64,000 bases of DNA from Arthrobacter sp. zg-Y1110 (GCF_025244865.1 NZ_CP104272.1:2728001-2792000), one strand, 5' to 3'. Positions 29,402-38,606 are shown, counted from the first letter of the stretch. Notes: generated from the letters alone by a model not told the origin. Program-made: numbers and translations.

Positions 29402-29742
29402 TTTCGTGTTCTCCGTTTTTTCTCGAGATAATTCTCTGGTTGCCCCGCCCCGCTGCCGGCTGAAACCAACTAAAGGGGCGGCGCGCTTCAAGTCGTTGCC
29501 GCAATGCCCCGAGAAGTTCCGATGTTCTCGCCGAAAGCGACCGTAGGCGTGCAAAAGTGTGGCATTCGTTGCGCAAGGACCCCGCAACCCGGAAACAGGC
29601 CCGCCCATTCCTTACGGAATGCATTCCTCCGAGTATCTCTCCACGGAGGGCACGCGAGCGGCCTTCATCCACTGCCACACAAACAATTGGTTTTCAGTCT
29701 AGCAGACTTAACGACTCCCGGCGGAAAGTGCGAGCAGCGTCA
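29402..29742 (-). promoter_or_regulatory. str operon leader and upstream region
   Basis: These 341 bases between pcaR and rpsL hold no convincing gene. An inverted repeat AGTCT-AGC-AGACT lies at 29696-29708, 295 bases before rpsL; its minus strand contains TAGACT, a possible -10. A similar element precedes the S10 operon. No clear terminator for the upstream pca operon is visible. Confidence 0.45.
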
Positions 29743-30525
29743 CTAGCTGCGGGCACTCAGGGCCGCGGTAATCGTGGCCGAAGCCTGCTGCAGGTGCGGC
29801 AGCACGCGTGCGGCTGCCTCTTCCAGAGTAAGCCCCATGGTGGCCTGCATGGACGTGTTCAGGGCGGCGACCACGTTCCCCCGCGGGTCCAGGACGGGAA
29901 CGGCCACGGAGCGCAGCCCGAGTTCCAGTTCCTGGTCCACGACGGCCCAGCCCTGTTCCCGTGCCCGCGCCACGAGGGTGCGCAGGCGGTCCGGGTCCGT
30001 GACCGTGCGCTCCGTCAGGGGACTCAGGCTGGCTTTGGACAGGTAATCGTCGAACCGGTCCTCGGGGAGCCCCGCCAGCAGGACCCTGCCCATGGAGGTG
30101 GCGTAGGCCGGGAACCGGGTCCCAACGCTGATCCCGACTGTCATCAGCCGCCGGGTATGGATCCGGGCGATGTAGACGATCTCGTCGCCGTCGAGCACCG
30201 ACGCCGACGTCGATTCCGAGATTTCCCTGGACAGGTCCTCCAGTACCGGCTGCGCAAGCTGGGGAAGGGACTGGCCGGACAGGTAGGAGTAACCCAGCTG
30301 CAGGACCAGGGCGGTCAGTTCGAAAGTCCGCCCGTCGGTGCGCACGTAGCCGAGTTCCACGAGGGTAAGCAGGAAGCGGCGGGCGGTGGCCCGGGTCAGT
30401 CCGGTCCGGCGGGAAACCTCGCTCAGGGTCATCTGCACGTTGTCGGCGTCGAAGGCCCGGATCACCGTGAGGCCGCGGGCCAGCGACTGTACGAACTGGT
30501 CGCTGGCCGATGCCGTCTCGCTCAC
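29743..30525 (-). CDS. pcaR: IclR-family regulator of the pca operon (PcaR/PcaU type)
   Basis: IclR-type PcaR/PcaU proteins bind beta-ketoadipate or protocatechuate and control pca genes. The 260-residue protein has a winged HTH (about 12-70, including MTLSEVSRRTGLTRATARRF) and a C-terminal effector domain with SASVLDGDEIVYIARI and ATSMGRVLLAGL. Start GTG at 30525. It is the last gene after pcaJ (19-base gap) on the same strand, so it is probably co-transcribed and autoregulated. Sequence and context fit PcaR; the specific inducer is inferred. Confidence 0.88.
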   Translation of the reverse strand: MSETASASDQFVQSLARGLTVIRAFDADNVQMTLSEVSRRTGLTRATARRFLLTLVELGYVRTDGRTFELTALVLQLGYSYLSGQSLPQLAQPVLEDLSREISESTSASVLDGDEIVYIARIHTRRLMTVGISVGTRFPAYATSMGRVLLAGLPEDRFDDYLSKASLSPLTERTVTDPDRLRTLVARAREQGWAVVDQELELGLRSVAVPVLDPRGNVVAALNTSMQATMGLTLEEAAARVLPHLQQASATITAALSARS

Positions 30526-30544
30526 GTGTCCCCTATGTTGTCGG

Positions 30545-31210
30545 TTACTGCTGGCTGTTGGCCGCGGCGCGGATCAGCGGGATGTCCATCTTTGCCGCCA
30601 GTTCCTCGAACGTGGTTCCGAAGGTGTCGCGGACGTGGACGCCGTCTTCCTTCAGCAGGAAGACCGCTTCATTAGTGTAGACGCGGGTAACGCATCCGAC
30701 GCCGGTGAGCGGGTAGCTGCATTCCTTCACCAGCTTACTGAGGCCGTCCTTGGTGAACAGCGACATCATGACGTAGACGTCCTTGGCGCCGGTGGCCAGG
30801 TCCATGGCGCCGCCCACTGCGGGAATGGCGTCGGGAGCGCCGGTATGCCAGTTGGCCAGGTCCCCGGAGGCGGAGACCTGGAAGGCACCCAGGACACAGA
30901 CGTCCAGGTGCCCGCCGCGCATGATCGCGAAGGAATCGGCATGGTGGAAGTAGGCGGCGCCCGGCAGTTCGGTCACCGGAATCTTCCCGGCATTGATCAG
31001 GTCCGGGTCCACCTCGTCCCCGGAGGCTTCGGGGCCCATGCCCAGCATCCCGTTTTCGGTATGCAGGGTGATGTGCTGTTCCGGCTGCAGGTAGTTGGAG
31101 ACCAGGGTGGGCTGGCCGATGCCAAGGTTCACGAAGGACCCCGGGGCAATATCGGCCGCCACCAGCGCAGCGAGGTCGTTCTTGCCCAGTTTTTCGGTCT
31201 GGTTGCTCAT
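30545..31210 (-). CDS. pcaJ: 3-oxoadipate CoA-transferase subunit B
   Basis: Together with PcaI it moves CoA from succinyl-CoA to 3-oxoadipate. The 221-residue product has the subunit-B signature NLGIGQPTLVSNYL and the catalytic Glu52 in LHTENGMLGMG. Its ATG overlaps the pcaI stop as ATGA, giving equimolar coupled translation of the two subunits. Confidence 0.95.
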   Translation of the reverse strand: MSNQTEKLGKNDLAALVAADIAPGSFVNLGIGQPTLVSNYLQPEQHITLHTENGMLGMGPEASGDEVDPDLINAGKIPVTELPGAAYFHHADSFAIMRGGHLDVCVLGAFQVSASGDLANWHTGAPDAIPAVGGAMDLATGAKDVYVMMSLFTKDGLSKLVKECSYPLTGVGCVTRVYTNEAVFLLKEDGVHVRDTFGTTFEELAAKMDIPLIRAAANSQQ

Positions 31211-31890
31211 GCTGCAGCCGGCGCTTTCTCCCGGTCCACGCGGACCAGGGTGTTGACGTAGATTCCCGGGGTGACCACGACTTCGGGGTCCATTTCTCCT
31301 ATGTCCACGATCTCGCGGACCTGCACGATTGCGGTCTTCGCGGCGGCGGCCATGATCGGTCCGAAGTTCCGGGCGGTCTTCCGGTAGACCAGGTTCCCTG
31401 CCTTATCGGCCCGCAGTGCCTTCACCAGTGCGAAGTCGGCGTGCAGCGGAGTTTCGAAGACGTAGCCGCGGCCGTCGATCATCCGGGTTTCCTTGCCTTC
31501 GGCCAGCGGGGTGCCGTAGGCGGTGGGAGTAAAGAACCCGCCGATGCCTGCACCGGCGGCGCGAATGCGTTCCGCGAGGTTGCCCTGGGGTACCAGTTCC
31601 AGTTCAATCTCCCCGGCGCGGTACTTCGCGTCGAAGATCTGCGAGTCGGACTGGCGCGGGAAGGAGCAGATGATCTTCTTCACCCGGCCGGCACCGATCA
31701 GGGCGGCCAGGCCCTGTTCTCCGTTGCCGGCGTTGTTGTTGACCACGGTCAGGTCCCTGGCACCCTGGCGCAGCAGCGCCTCGATGAGCTCCACGGGCTG
31801 TCCGGCCTGGCCGAACCCGCCGATCATGACGGTGGCGCCGTCGTGGATGGGCGCAACGGCCTCATCAACGTCCTGCACAATGTTGAGCAC
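31207..31890 (-). CDS. pcaI: 3-oxoadipate CoA-transferase subunit A
   Basis: Subunit A of the succinyl-CoA:3-oxoadipate CoA-transferase. The 227-residue product carries DGATVMIGGFGQAGQPVELI near the N-terminus and GAGIGGFFTPTAYGT in the middle, both typical of CoA-transferase subunit A. The GTG start at 31890 has AAGGA seven bases upstream. Other CoA-transferases (acetoacetate type) are close relatives, but the pca context decides the substrate. Confidence 0.95.
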   Translation of the reverse strand: MLNIVQDVDEAVAPIHDGATVMIGGFGQAGQPVELIEALLRQGARDLTVVNNNAGNGEQGLAALIGAGRVKKIICSFPRQSDSQIFDAKYRAGEIELELVPQGNLAERIRAAGAGIGGFFTPTAYGTPLAEGKETRMIDGRGYVFETPLHADFALVKALRADKAGNLVYRKTARNFGPIMAAAAKTAIVQVREIVDIGEMDPEVVVTPGIYVNTLVRVDREKAPAAA

Positions 31891-31922
31891 GGTTTTTCCT
31901 TACGTCTTCGGGAACTGGATTC

Positions 31923-33122
31923 TCAGTTGGCGTTTTCGAGCACGACGGCGAGGCCCTGGCCCACGCCGATGCAGATTGCGGCCACGCCCCAGCGCTCCCC
32001 CGACTCCTGCAGCCGGCGGGCCAGGGTGCCGAGGATGCGGGTGCCGGAAGCGCCGAGCGGGTGTCCGATGGCGACAGCGCCGCCCCAGGCGTTGACGATG
32101 GCCGGGTCCACATCCCAGGCGTCCAGGCAGGCCAGGGACTGGGCTGCGAAGGCCTCGTTGAGTTCAATGGCGCCGACGTCGCTCCAGCTGATGCCGGCAC
32201 GCTTCAGCGCCGTGTTGGCCGCTTCCACCGGAGCGTAACCGAAGTACTGCGGCTCGTTGGCGGCAGCGCCGCGGCCGGCGATCCGGGCCAGCGGGTCCAG
32301 GCCCAGGATGCCGGCGGCGTTTTCGCTGCCCAGCCAGGCCGCGGAGGCGCCGTCGTTCAGGGGGGAAGCGTTGCCGGCGGTGACGGTGCCGCCGGAGACG
32401 TCCTCCGACGCCGGCCGGAAAACGGTGCGCAGCGTGGCGAGCTTCTCGACCGTGGAGCCGGCGCGGATGCTCTCGTCCCGGTCCAGGTCCACGCCGTCGA
32501 CGGCGACGGTCAGGTTCGCGTATTTGCCCTCGTCCCACGCCTTTGCGGCGAGGGCGTGCGAGGCTGCGGCGAACTCATCCTGGCGTTCCCGGGTAATGCC
32601 GTACTTCTCGCGCAGCTGCTCGGTGGCCTCCCCCAGGGAGACAGTCCATTCCTTCGGCATGGCCGGGTTGACCAGCCGCCAGCCCAGCGTGGTGGAGGCC
32701 AGGGTCTGGTCTCCGGCGGGATAGGGCTTCTCGTTCTTGGGCAGCACCCAGGGGGCACGGCTCATGGACTCGACGCCGCCGATCAGCATCAGGTCCGCTT
32801 CACCGGTGTTGATCTGCCGCGAGGCGATCAGTGCTGCGTCGAGGGACGAGCCGCAGAGGCGGTTGACCGTGGTGCCCGGGATCGAGGTGGGCAGGCCGGC
32901 CAGCAGCGTGGCCATCCGGGCAACATTGCGGTTTTCCTCGCCGGCACCGTTGGCGTTGCCGAAGACCACTTCGTCGATCCGCTCGGGGTCAAGGCCGGGG
33001 GCCCGGGACACGGAGGCCTTCAGGACCTGGGCGGCCAGGTCGTCCGGGCGGACGCCGGCGAGGGCTCCGCCGAATTTGCCGAAGGGGGTGCGGACTGCGT
33101 CGTAGATGTAGGCCTGGTTCAC
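31923..33122 (-). CDS. pcaF: beta-ketoadipyl-CoA thiolase
   Basis: Cleaves 3-oxoadipyl-CoA with CoA to succinyl-CoA and acetyl-CoA, the last pca step. The GTG at 33122, with AAGGAG five bases upstream, gives 399 residues starting MNQAYIYDAVRTPFGKFGG. Catalytic residues are visible: Cys90 in NRLCGSSL, His354 in GHPLGASG and Cys384 in CIGVGQG. The upstream in-frame extension is Pro/Ser-rich and is not part of the family. Confidence 0.95.
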   Translation of the reverse strand: MNQAYIYDAVRTPFGKFGGALAGVRPDDLAAQVLKASVSRAPGLDPERIDEVVFGNANGAGEENRNVARMATLLAGLPTSIPGTTVNRLCGSSLDAALIASRQINTGEADLMLIGGVESMSRAPWVLPKNEKPYPAGDQTLASTTLGWRLVNPAMPKEWTVSLGEATEQLREKYGITRERQDEFAAASHALAAKAWDEGKYANLTVAVDGVDLDRDESIRAGSTVEKLATLRTVFRPASEDVSGGTVTAGNASPLNDGASAAWLGSENAAGILGLDPLARIAGRGAAANEPQYFGYAPVEAANTALKRAGISWSDVGAIELNEAFAAQSLACLDAWDVDPAIVNAWGGAVAIGHPLGASGTRILGTLARRLQESGERWGVAAICIGVGQGLAVVLENAN

Positions 33123-33195
33123 GGGTGCTCCTTGAACTGGAAAGCGAAAACTGGAAGAGGGGGAAGGGCCGGGATGGGGAAGGGCTGCCGCCGGC

Positions 33196-33600
33196 TCAGG
33201 CCGCGGCGTCAATCTCGCGGAAGACGCCCTGGGCCACCTTGAAGGCGGAGTTGGCGGAGGGGACGCCGCAGTAGATGGCGGACTGCAGCACGATCTCCTT
33301 GATCTCGTCGCGGTCCAGGCCGTTGCGCAGCGCTGCCCGGACGTGCATGGCGAACTCCTCCAGGTGGCCGTGCGCTATCAGTGCCGTCAGGGTGATGGCG
33401 CTGCGCATGGTGCGCGGCAGGCCCGGACGGGTCCAGATGGTGCCCCAGGCGTACTGGGTGATCAGGTCCTGGAAGTCGGTGGTGAACTCGTCCTTGCCCG
33501 CGTTGGCGCGGTCCACATGCTCGGCGCCGAGGACTTCGCGGCGTACCGCCATGCCCTCGTTGTACACGTCCTGCCGGCTCTTGTTGGCATCTGCGATCAC
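33196..33600 (-). CDS. pcaC: 4-carboxymuconolactone decarboxylase
   Basis: Converts 4-carboxymuconolactone to 3-oxoadipate enol-lactone. The GTG at 33600, with AAGGGA upstream, gives 134 residues, the usual length. The AhpD-like fold is recognisable by GTIWTRPGLPRTMRSAITLT, LIAHGHLEEFAMHVRAALRN and QSAIYCGVPSANSAFK. In several actinobacteria PcaC is fused to PcaD as PcaL; here the two are separate genes four bases apart. Confidence 0.93.
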   Translation of the reverse strand: MIADANKSRQDVYNEGMAVRREVLGAEHVDRANAGKDEFTTDFQDLITQYAWGTIWTRPGLPRTMRSAITLTALIAHGHLEEFAMHVRAALRNGLDRDEIKEIVLQSAIYCGVPSANSAFKVAQGVFREIDAAA

Positions 33601-33604
33601 TGCG

Positions 33605-34417
33605 TCATTTCCCTTCAAGGTACTGGGCGCCGAAGAAGTCCTTCAGCAGTTCTGCGGTTACGGCCGGCTGCTCCACCGGGACCAGGTGCGCGGCGTCGTC
33701 GACGACGGCGGCGGTTCCGTTGGCCACCCGGTCGGCAATGAGCTGCGCGAACGACGGCGGCGTGACGACGTCGTCGGCACCGGCTACCGCGAGCACGGGG
33801 ACCGTGATGTCCGGCAGCCGTCCCCGGACATCGAAGGTCGCCAGTGCCCGGCAGCAGAGGGCGTAGGAGAAGCGGTCCGCGTCCTGCAGCGAGTGGAGCA
33901 GGGCGGCAGCGGCAGCGGGCTCCCGGTCCATAAAGCCCGGGGCGAACCAGCGCTGCCCCGAGCCGACCACCTGGGTGGGCGTGCCCTGGAGGCGCACCGT
34001 TTCCGCGCGTTCCTCCCAGGCTCCGGTTTCGCCGATCTTGGCACCGGAGCAGAGGACGGCCACGCCGTCGAACAGCGACCCGTGGTCCAGGCCGAGCTGG
34101 AGTCCGACGGCGCCGCCCAGCGATACCCCGGCGTAAAAGACCGGGACATCTGCGGGAATGTCTCCGGCGTTGCGGGCTGCGGTGACCATCGCCGCGACGG
34201 CGGCGGCCAGGTCCGCGATGCTGAAGGATTCCCCTGCAGCGGGGCTGGCACCGTGGCCGGGCAGGTCCCAGGCGATGACCGTGAAGGTGTCCAGGGCGGC
34301 CGCTGCCCGGCTCCACAATGGCATGGACGCAGTGCCCAGCGACGGGCCGGCGATCAGGACGGGTGCGGCGGGGCCGGCGTTGGAAAGGCGGGAGGCCTTG
34401 ATGGCGGGGATGCTCAT
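33605..34417 (-). CDS. pcaD: 3-oxoadipate enol-lactone hydrolase
   Basis: An alpha/beta hydrolase that opens the enol-lactone to 3-oxoadipate. The 270-residue product shows the nucleophile elbow GVSLGG (Ser99), an acid in AGADDVVTP (about D215/216) and His244 in DAAHLVPV. The oxyanion region has LGTASMPLW. Its ATG overlaps the pcaB stop as ATGA. Confidence 0.92.
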   Translation of the reverse strand: MSIPAIKASRLSNAGPAAPVLIAGPSLGTASMPLWSRAAAALDTFTVIAWDLPGHGASPAAGESFSIADLAAAVAAMVTAARNAGDIPADVPVFYAGVSLGGAVGLQLGLDHGSLFDGVAVLCSGAKIGETGAWEERAETVRLQGTPTQVVGSGQRWFAPGFMDREPAAAAALLHSLQDADRFSYALCCRALATFDVRGRLPDITVPVLAVAGADDVVTPPSFAQLIADRVANGTAAVVDDAAHLVPVEQPAVTAELLKDFFGAQYLEGK

Positions 34418-35871
34418 GCTGAGGGCTTTCCGGGGTAGGCCGCGGTGATCCGCTCAATGAGGGCGGTGGCCTCCCCTAGGTATTCGGCGGGGTCGAGGAT
34501 GCTCTTGAGTTCCGTATCGGAAAGGACTTCCGGGGGGACCGCTGCGCGCAGCAGCTCTTCGAAGGGCTCGCCGGAGGACAGCGAGCGGGCCACGGTGTCG
34601 GCGATGATTTCCTTGCCGCGTCCGGGCACGCCGTCGTCGAGCAGCGGGGCGGCCACGGCCATGATTTTCTCACTGACCACAAGCGGCCCGGCGGATTCCA
34701 GGTTGCGGGCCAGCGCGTCCGTGGAGACCTGCAGGCCCTCGGCCAGTTCGGCCAGCTTGGCAGCGGCTCCCCCGGCGAGGCGCAGCAGGGAGCGCAGGGC
34801 CTGCCATTCCACGTGCCAGGAGCCGCTGGGCCGCTCATCGTCCGCGGCTGCGGCAGCGGCGTTCAGCTGCATGCCGTAGCCGGGTGCGGCCAGGGCCGCA
34901 CTGCGGATCAGGACGGACAGGACGGGGTTCTGCTTCTGCGGCATGGCGGAGGATCCTCCGCGGCCGGCGGCGCGGGGTTCGGAGACCTCGCCGATTTCCG
35001 GCCGGCTGAGCAGCAGGACGTCGTTGGCAACCTTTCCGGCCGCGGCGGTGAAGTCCTGCAGTGCAGCGCCGAGGGCGGTCACCGGCAGCCGGTTGGTCTG
35101 CCAGGGTGCCACGGGGTCGGCCAGGCCGAGGCCGTGTGCCAGCCGTGCGGTGAGGTCGAAGGCGGTCAACGGTGCGCCGGAGCCGGCCTGGGCGCCGTCG
35201 CCCGGCTGTGCCGCGGAACCGGTCTGTGCGGCGGAACCGGCAGCGAGGGTGAGTGCCGCCAGTGTTCCGGAGGCGCCTCCCCACTGCAGCTGGAGGTTGC
35301 CGGCGGCGGTACGCAGTCCCTGGGCGGCGCTGCCCACCCCGTGCAGCCACTGGGCGGCGCGCAGGCCGAAGGTGGAGGGCAGCGAGTGCTGGGTCAGGGT
35401 CCGGGCCACGCACAGGGTCGCTGCGTGGCGCCGGGCGGTGGCACCCAGGGCAGCGGCGGCCCGGTCGGCATCCGCGATGATGGTGTCCAGGGCGCGGCGG
35501 GCCAGCAGCATCAGGGCGGTGTCCATGATGTCCTGGCTGGTGGCGCCGCGGTGGATGGCGGCCGCGGCTTTGGGCGAAGATTCCCGTGCCTGGGCCCGGA
35601 GGTCGGCCAGCAGCGGAATCACGGGATTGCCGCCGCCCTGCGCCCGCTCGGCCAGGGACGCGGCGTCGTACCGGGAAGCGTCGCTGACGGCGGCCACCGC
35701 GGCGGGTGCTTCCGGATCGGCCAGGCCGGCGGAGGCCAGCACGCGCACCCATTCGAGCTCCACGTCCAGGAGGGCCTGGAGCAGCTGTCGGTCCCCGGTC
35801 AGTTCCGCGACCCGGGTACCCGCCCAGGCCGGGGAGAGCAGCCCGTAGTCCGCGCTGTCCGCTGCACCCAC
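34414..35871 (-). CDS. pcaB: 3-carboxy-cis,cis-muconate cycloisomerase
   Basis: A fumarase/argininosuccinase-superfamily enzyme that lactonises 3-carboxymuconate. The 485-residue protein has the superfamily signature GGSSAMPQKQNPV and the segments GATSQDIMDTA and LTQHSLPSTFG. Between about 211 and 236 there is a Gly/Ala/Gln-rich insert (repeats of GSAAQ type) that looks like a lineage-specific loop. Start GTG at 35871, three bases after pcaG. Confidence 0.93.
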   Translation of the reverse strand: MGAADSADYGLLSPAWAGTRVAELTGDRQLLQALLDVELEWVRVLASAGLADPEAPAAVAAVSDASRYDAASLAERAQGGGNPVIPLLADLRAQARESSPKAAAAIHRGATSQDIMDTALMLLARRALDTIIADADRAAAALGATARRHAATLCVARTLTQHSLPSTFGLRAAQWLHGVGSAAQGLRTAAGNLQLQWGGASGTLAALTLAAGSAAQTGSAAQPGDGAQAGSGAPLTAFDLTARLAHGLGLADPVAPWQTNRLPVTALGAALQDFTAAAGKVANDVLLLSRPEIGEVSEPRAAGRGGSSAMPQKQNPVLSVLIRSAALAAPGYGMQLNAAAAAADDERPSGSWHVEWQALRSLLRLAGGAAAKLAELAEGLQVSTDALARNLESAGPLVVSEKIMAVAAPLLDDGVPGRGKEIIADTVARSLSSGEPFEELLRAAVPPEVLSDTELKSILDPAEYLGEATALIERITAAYPGKPSA

Positions 35872-35874
35872 CGG

Positions 35875-36441
35875 TTACGCCCCGGGGTAGGTGAGGAAGA
35901 CGGTTTCGCCTTCGCCCTGCAGGCAGATGTTCCAGCGGAGTCCGCCGTCTGCTTCGCGGGTGGCGATCAGGGTGCGCCGGCGTTCCTCGGGCAGCGAGGA
36001 CAGCAGGGCGTCGCGGGCCAGGGCCTCTTCGTCGTCCGGCAGGTACATCCGGGTGTGCAGCTTGTTGAGCAGGCCGCGGGCGAAGATGACGACGGAAATG
36101 AAGGGGGCCGATCCCTCTTCCGTAGGGCCCGGGTTGACCGTGGTGAAGGTGTAGTTGCCGGCATTGTCGACGGCGGTGCGGCCCCAGCCGGTGAAGGTGT
36201 AGCCGTCACGGACCAGGGATCCGGTCCGCTGGGGGATATTGCCGTCGGCGTCGGCCTGCCAGATTTCCAGCAGGGCATCCGGAATGGTGTCTCCGGCGCC
36301 GTCGGTCACGGTGCCCTGGAGGCGGACGCTGCCGGGCATGCCCGGGGACAGCAGCTGGTTGTCCTTCTCGAAGGGGAGGGCGTAGCCGTAGAACGGGCCG
36401 ATGGTTTGCCCGGGCGTGGCGGTTAGCTTCTGCTCGTTCAT
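35875..36441 (-). CDS. pcaG: protocatechuate 3,4-dioxygenase alpha subunit
   Basis: Alpha subunit of the intradiol ring-cleavage enzyme that opens protocatechuate to 3-carboxy-cis,cis-muconate. The 188-residue product starts MNEQKLTATPGQTIGPFYGY and includes DALLEIWQADADGN and the GRTAVDNAGNYTFTT strand. It lacks the iron ligands, as expected for the alpha chain. The ATG overlaps the pcaH stop as TAATG. Confidence 0.95.
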   Translation of the reverse strand: MNEQKLTATPGQTIGPFYGYALPFEKDNQLLSPGMPGSVRLQGTVTDGAGDTIPDALLEIWQADADGNIPQRTGSLVRDGYTFTGWGRTAVDNAGNYTFTTVNPGPTEEGSAPFISVVIFARGLLNKLHTRMYLPDDEEALARDALLSSLPEERRRTLIATREADGGLRWNICLQGEGETVFLTYPGA

Positions 36442-37265
36442 TACTCTGCGTCCTCGTCTTCCATCCAGGTGCGGTTGCTGCCGGTGAGCACGATGTCCCA
36501 GTTGTAGCCGGTGGCCCACTCATGCGAGGTGATGTTGTGGTCGTACGTGGCCACGAGGCGGTCGCGCGCCTTGGAGTCCGTAATCGACTGGTAGATCGGA
36601 TCCAGCGCGAAAAGCGGATCCCCGGGGAAGTACATCTGGGTGATCATGCGCTGGGTGAAGTCGGTGCCGAAGAGTGAGAAGTGGATGTGCGCCGGCCGCC
36701 AGGCGTTGTAGTGGTTCTTCCACGGGTACGGACCGGGCTTGATGGTGGTGAACTCGTAGGAACCGTCGTCGGTGGTGATGCAGCGGCCGACGCCGGTGAA
36801 GTTCGGGTCCAGCGGGGCCGGGTGCTGGTCGCGCTTGTGGATGTAGCGGCCGGCGGAGTTGGCCTGCCAGATTTCCACCAGCTGGTTGCGGACGGGGTGC
36901 CCGTCGCCGTCGAGGATGCGTCCGCGGACGATGATCCGCTCCCCCATCGGTTCGCCGTTGTGCTGGATGGTCAGATCGCTCTCGAGCGCGTGGACGTCCT
37001 GGTGGCCGAATGCCGGGGACCACAGCTCGATGGTTTCGGGGTCCACGTGGTGCGGATCCTTGGTGGGGTGGCGCAGGAGCGAACTGCGGTAGGGAGTGAA
37101 ATCGATGCGGGGCTGGGTTTCCTCTGCGGCGCCGTCGTCCACCCCCTTGGAGTACTCGGCGTGGACCGCGGCGATTTCAGCGGAGATCTGGTCCTGTGAG
37201 GCCTCGGCTGCGTCCAGCTTCTCGATGACATGGCTGTTCGAGAAAAGGTTCTCTTCCATTTCCAT
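36441..37265 (-). CDS. pcaH: protocatechuate 3,4-dioxygenase beta subunit
   Basis: The catalytic, non-haem Fe(III) subunit. From the ATG at 37265 (AAAGGA upstream) it has 274 residues. The four ligands of the family are present: Tyr141 in AGRYIHKRD, Tyr186 in KNHYNAWRP, and His193 and His195 in PAHIHFSLFG. The N-terminal 50 residues are an extension rich in charged helix-forming residues. It is the first gene of the pca operon and follows a putative PcaR site. Confidence 0.95.
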   Translation of the reverse strand: MEMEENLFSNSHVIEKLDAAEASQDQISAEIAAVHAEYSKGVDDGAAEETQPRIDFTPYRSSLLRHPTKDPHHVDPETIELWSPAFGHQDVHALESDLTIQHNGEPMGERIIVRGRILDGDGHPVRNQLVEIWQANSAGRYIHKRDQHPAPLDPNFTGVGRCITTDDGSYEFTTIKPGPYPWKNHYNAWRPAHIHFSLFGTDFTQRMITQMYFPGDPLFALDPIYQSITDSKARDRLVATYDHNITSHEWATGYNWDIVLTGSNRTWMEDEDAE

Positions 37266-37345
37266 GGGTTTTCCTTTCAATGAAGCGCACCCTTGCGCTC
37301 CGGCTTTCCAAGCATCCACGTGGTCGAGACCACGTTACACCGCCT

Positions 37346-37379
37346 GTTCGTTGGATGTACAGATGTTCGTTATGCGAAC
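37346..37379. promoter_or_regulatory. putative PcaR operator upstream of pcaH
   Basis: Two related 15-base blocks, GTTCGTTGGATGTAC (37346-37360) and GTTCGTTATGCGAAC (37365-37379), start 19 bases apart and end next to the pobA stop, about 80-115 bases before pcaH. The second is close to the PcaR box GTTCGATAATCGCAC known from Pseudomonas putida, and is itself an imperfect palindrome (GTTCG/CGAAC). Confidence 0.5.
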
Positions 37380-37380
37380 G

Positions 37381-38577
37381 CTAGTCGTGCGGCCAGCCCG
37401 TGTAGGCCTCGGCCAGGTAGGCGCTGCCGTGCCGGGAGGAGACGACGCCGCTGAGCTCTCCCAGCGCACGCTTGCGTTCGAAGGGGCTGGCGTCCGCCCG
37501 GGTGTGCAGCATCGACGTCATCCAATAGGAGAAGTTCTGCGCGCGCCAGACCCGCTCGAGTGCCTTGTCACTGTACCCGTCCAGCAGGTCAGGGGACTTG
37601 GTGGCGTAGAACGAGTCAATGGCCTCGAACAGTACCTTCACGTCGGCCAGGGCAAGGTTGAGGCCCTTGGCGCCGGTGGGCGGAACCGTGTGTCCGGCGT
37701 CGCCCGCCAGGAACAGGTTGCCGTACCGCAGGGGTTCACACACATAGCTGCGGAACTTCAGGACGGTCTTTTCGAAGATGGGGCCCCGCGTCAGCTCGAA
37801 GCCGTCCGGGCCGTCCACCCGCGCCTGGAGTTCGTCCCAGATGCGGTCCTCGCTCCACGCATCCGCGTCCTCGTTCGGATCACACTGGAAGTACATCCGC
37901 TGGACGGAGTCGTTGCGCTGGCTGATCAGGGCAAAGCCGCGGTCGGAATTGGCATAGATCAGTTCCGGGGCACTGGGTGCGGCCTTGGTGAGGATGCCGA
38001 ACCAGGCGAAGGGGTATTCGATGAAGTTATCCGTGCGCGCTTCCTTGGGGATGGAGCGCTTGCAGATTCCGCCGGAGCCGTCGGAGCCCACCAGGATTTC
38101 ACAATGGATTTCAAAGTCCCGGCCGTCGCTGTCTGTGAACAGGATTTTGGGGGTTTCCGTCGCCAGGTCCGCGACGGATGTTTCGCTGACTCCGTAGCGG
38201 ACATCGCCGTGGTCCCGTTCCCGGGCGGCGGCCAGGTCCGTGAAGACCTCGTTCTGCGGGTACAGCCACACGGACTCCCCCACCAGGTCTTCAAAATCGA
38301 TCCGGTGGCTCTCACCGCCGAAGCGCAGGTCGATGCCCTCGTGGCGGTACCCCTCCGTAAGCACCCGGTTGCTTACCCCGGTGTCGGTCAGCATGCGGAC
38401 ACTTCCATGCTCCAGGATGCCGGCCCGGTGGGTGGTGCGGATGGTCTCGCGGTCCCGCTTCTCCACCACGATATTGTCGATGCCGGACTTCGACAGCAGG
38501 TGCGAAAGCATCAGTCCGGCAGGGCCGCCGCCCACAATGCCGACCTGCGTCTTGAGGATAGTGCGCTCTGCACCCAT
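37381..38577 (-). CDS. pobA: 4-hydroxybenzoate 3-monooxygenase
   Basis: FAD-dependent hydroxylase that turns 4-hydroxybenzoate into protocatechuate using NAD(P)H and O2. The 398-residue product has the dinucleotide motif GGGPAGLMLSHLLSKSG, the FAD-binding FLAGDAGHTVPPTGAKGLN stretch and the RAGILEHGSVRMLTDTGV region typical of PobA. Start ATG with AAGGGAG six bases upstream. It sits upstream of pcaH on the same strand, supplying its substrate, with the putative PcaR site between. Confidence 0.95.
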   Translation of the reverse strand: MGAERTILKTQVGIVGGGPAGLMLSHLLSKSGIDNIVVEKRDRETIRTTHRAGILEHGSVRMLTDTGVSNRVLTEGYRHEGIDLRFGGESHRIDFEDLVGESVWLYPQNEVFTDLAAARERDHGDVRYGVSETSVADLATETPKILFTDSDGRDFEIHCEILVGSDGSGGICKRSIPKEARTDNFIEYPFAWFGILTKAAPSAPELIYANSDRGFALISQRNDSVQRMYFQCDPNEDADAWSEDRIWDELQARVDGPDGFELTRGPIFEKTVLKFRSYVCEPLRYGNLFLAGDAGHTVPPTGAKGLNLALADVKVLFEAIDSFYATKSPDLLDGYSDKALERVWRAQNFSYWMTSMLHTRADASPFERKRALGELSGVVSSRHGSAYLAEAYTGWPHD

Positions 38578-38606
38578 CTATTACTCCCTTGAAAACTTTG
38601 TAGCGG

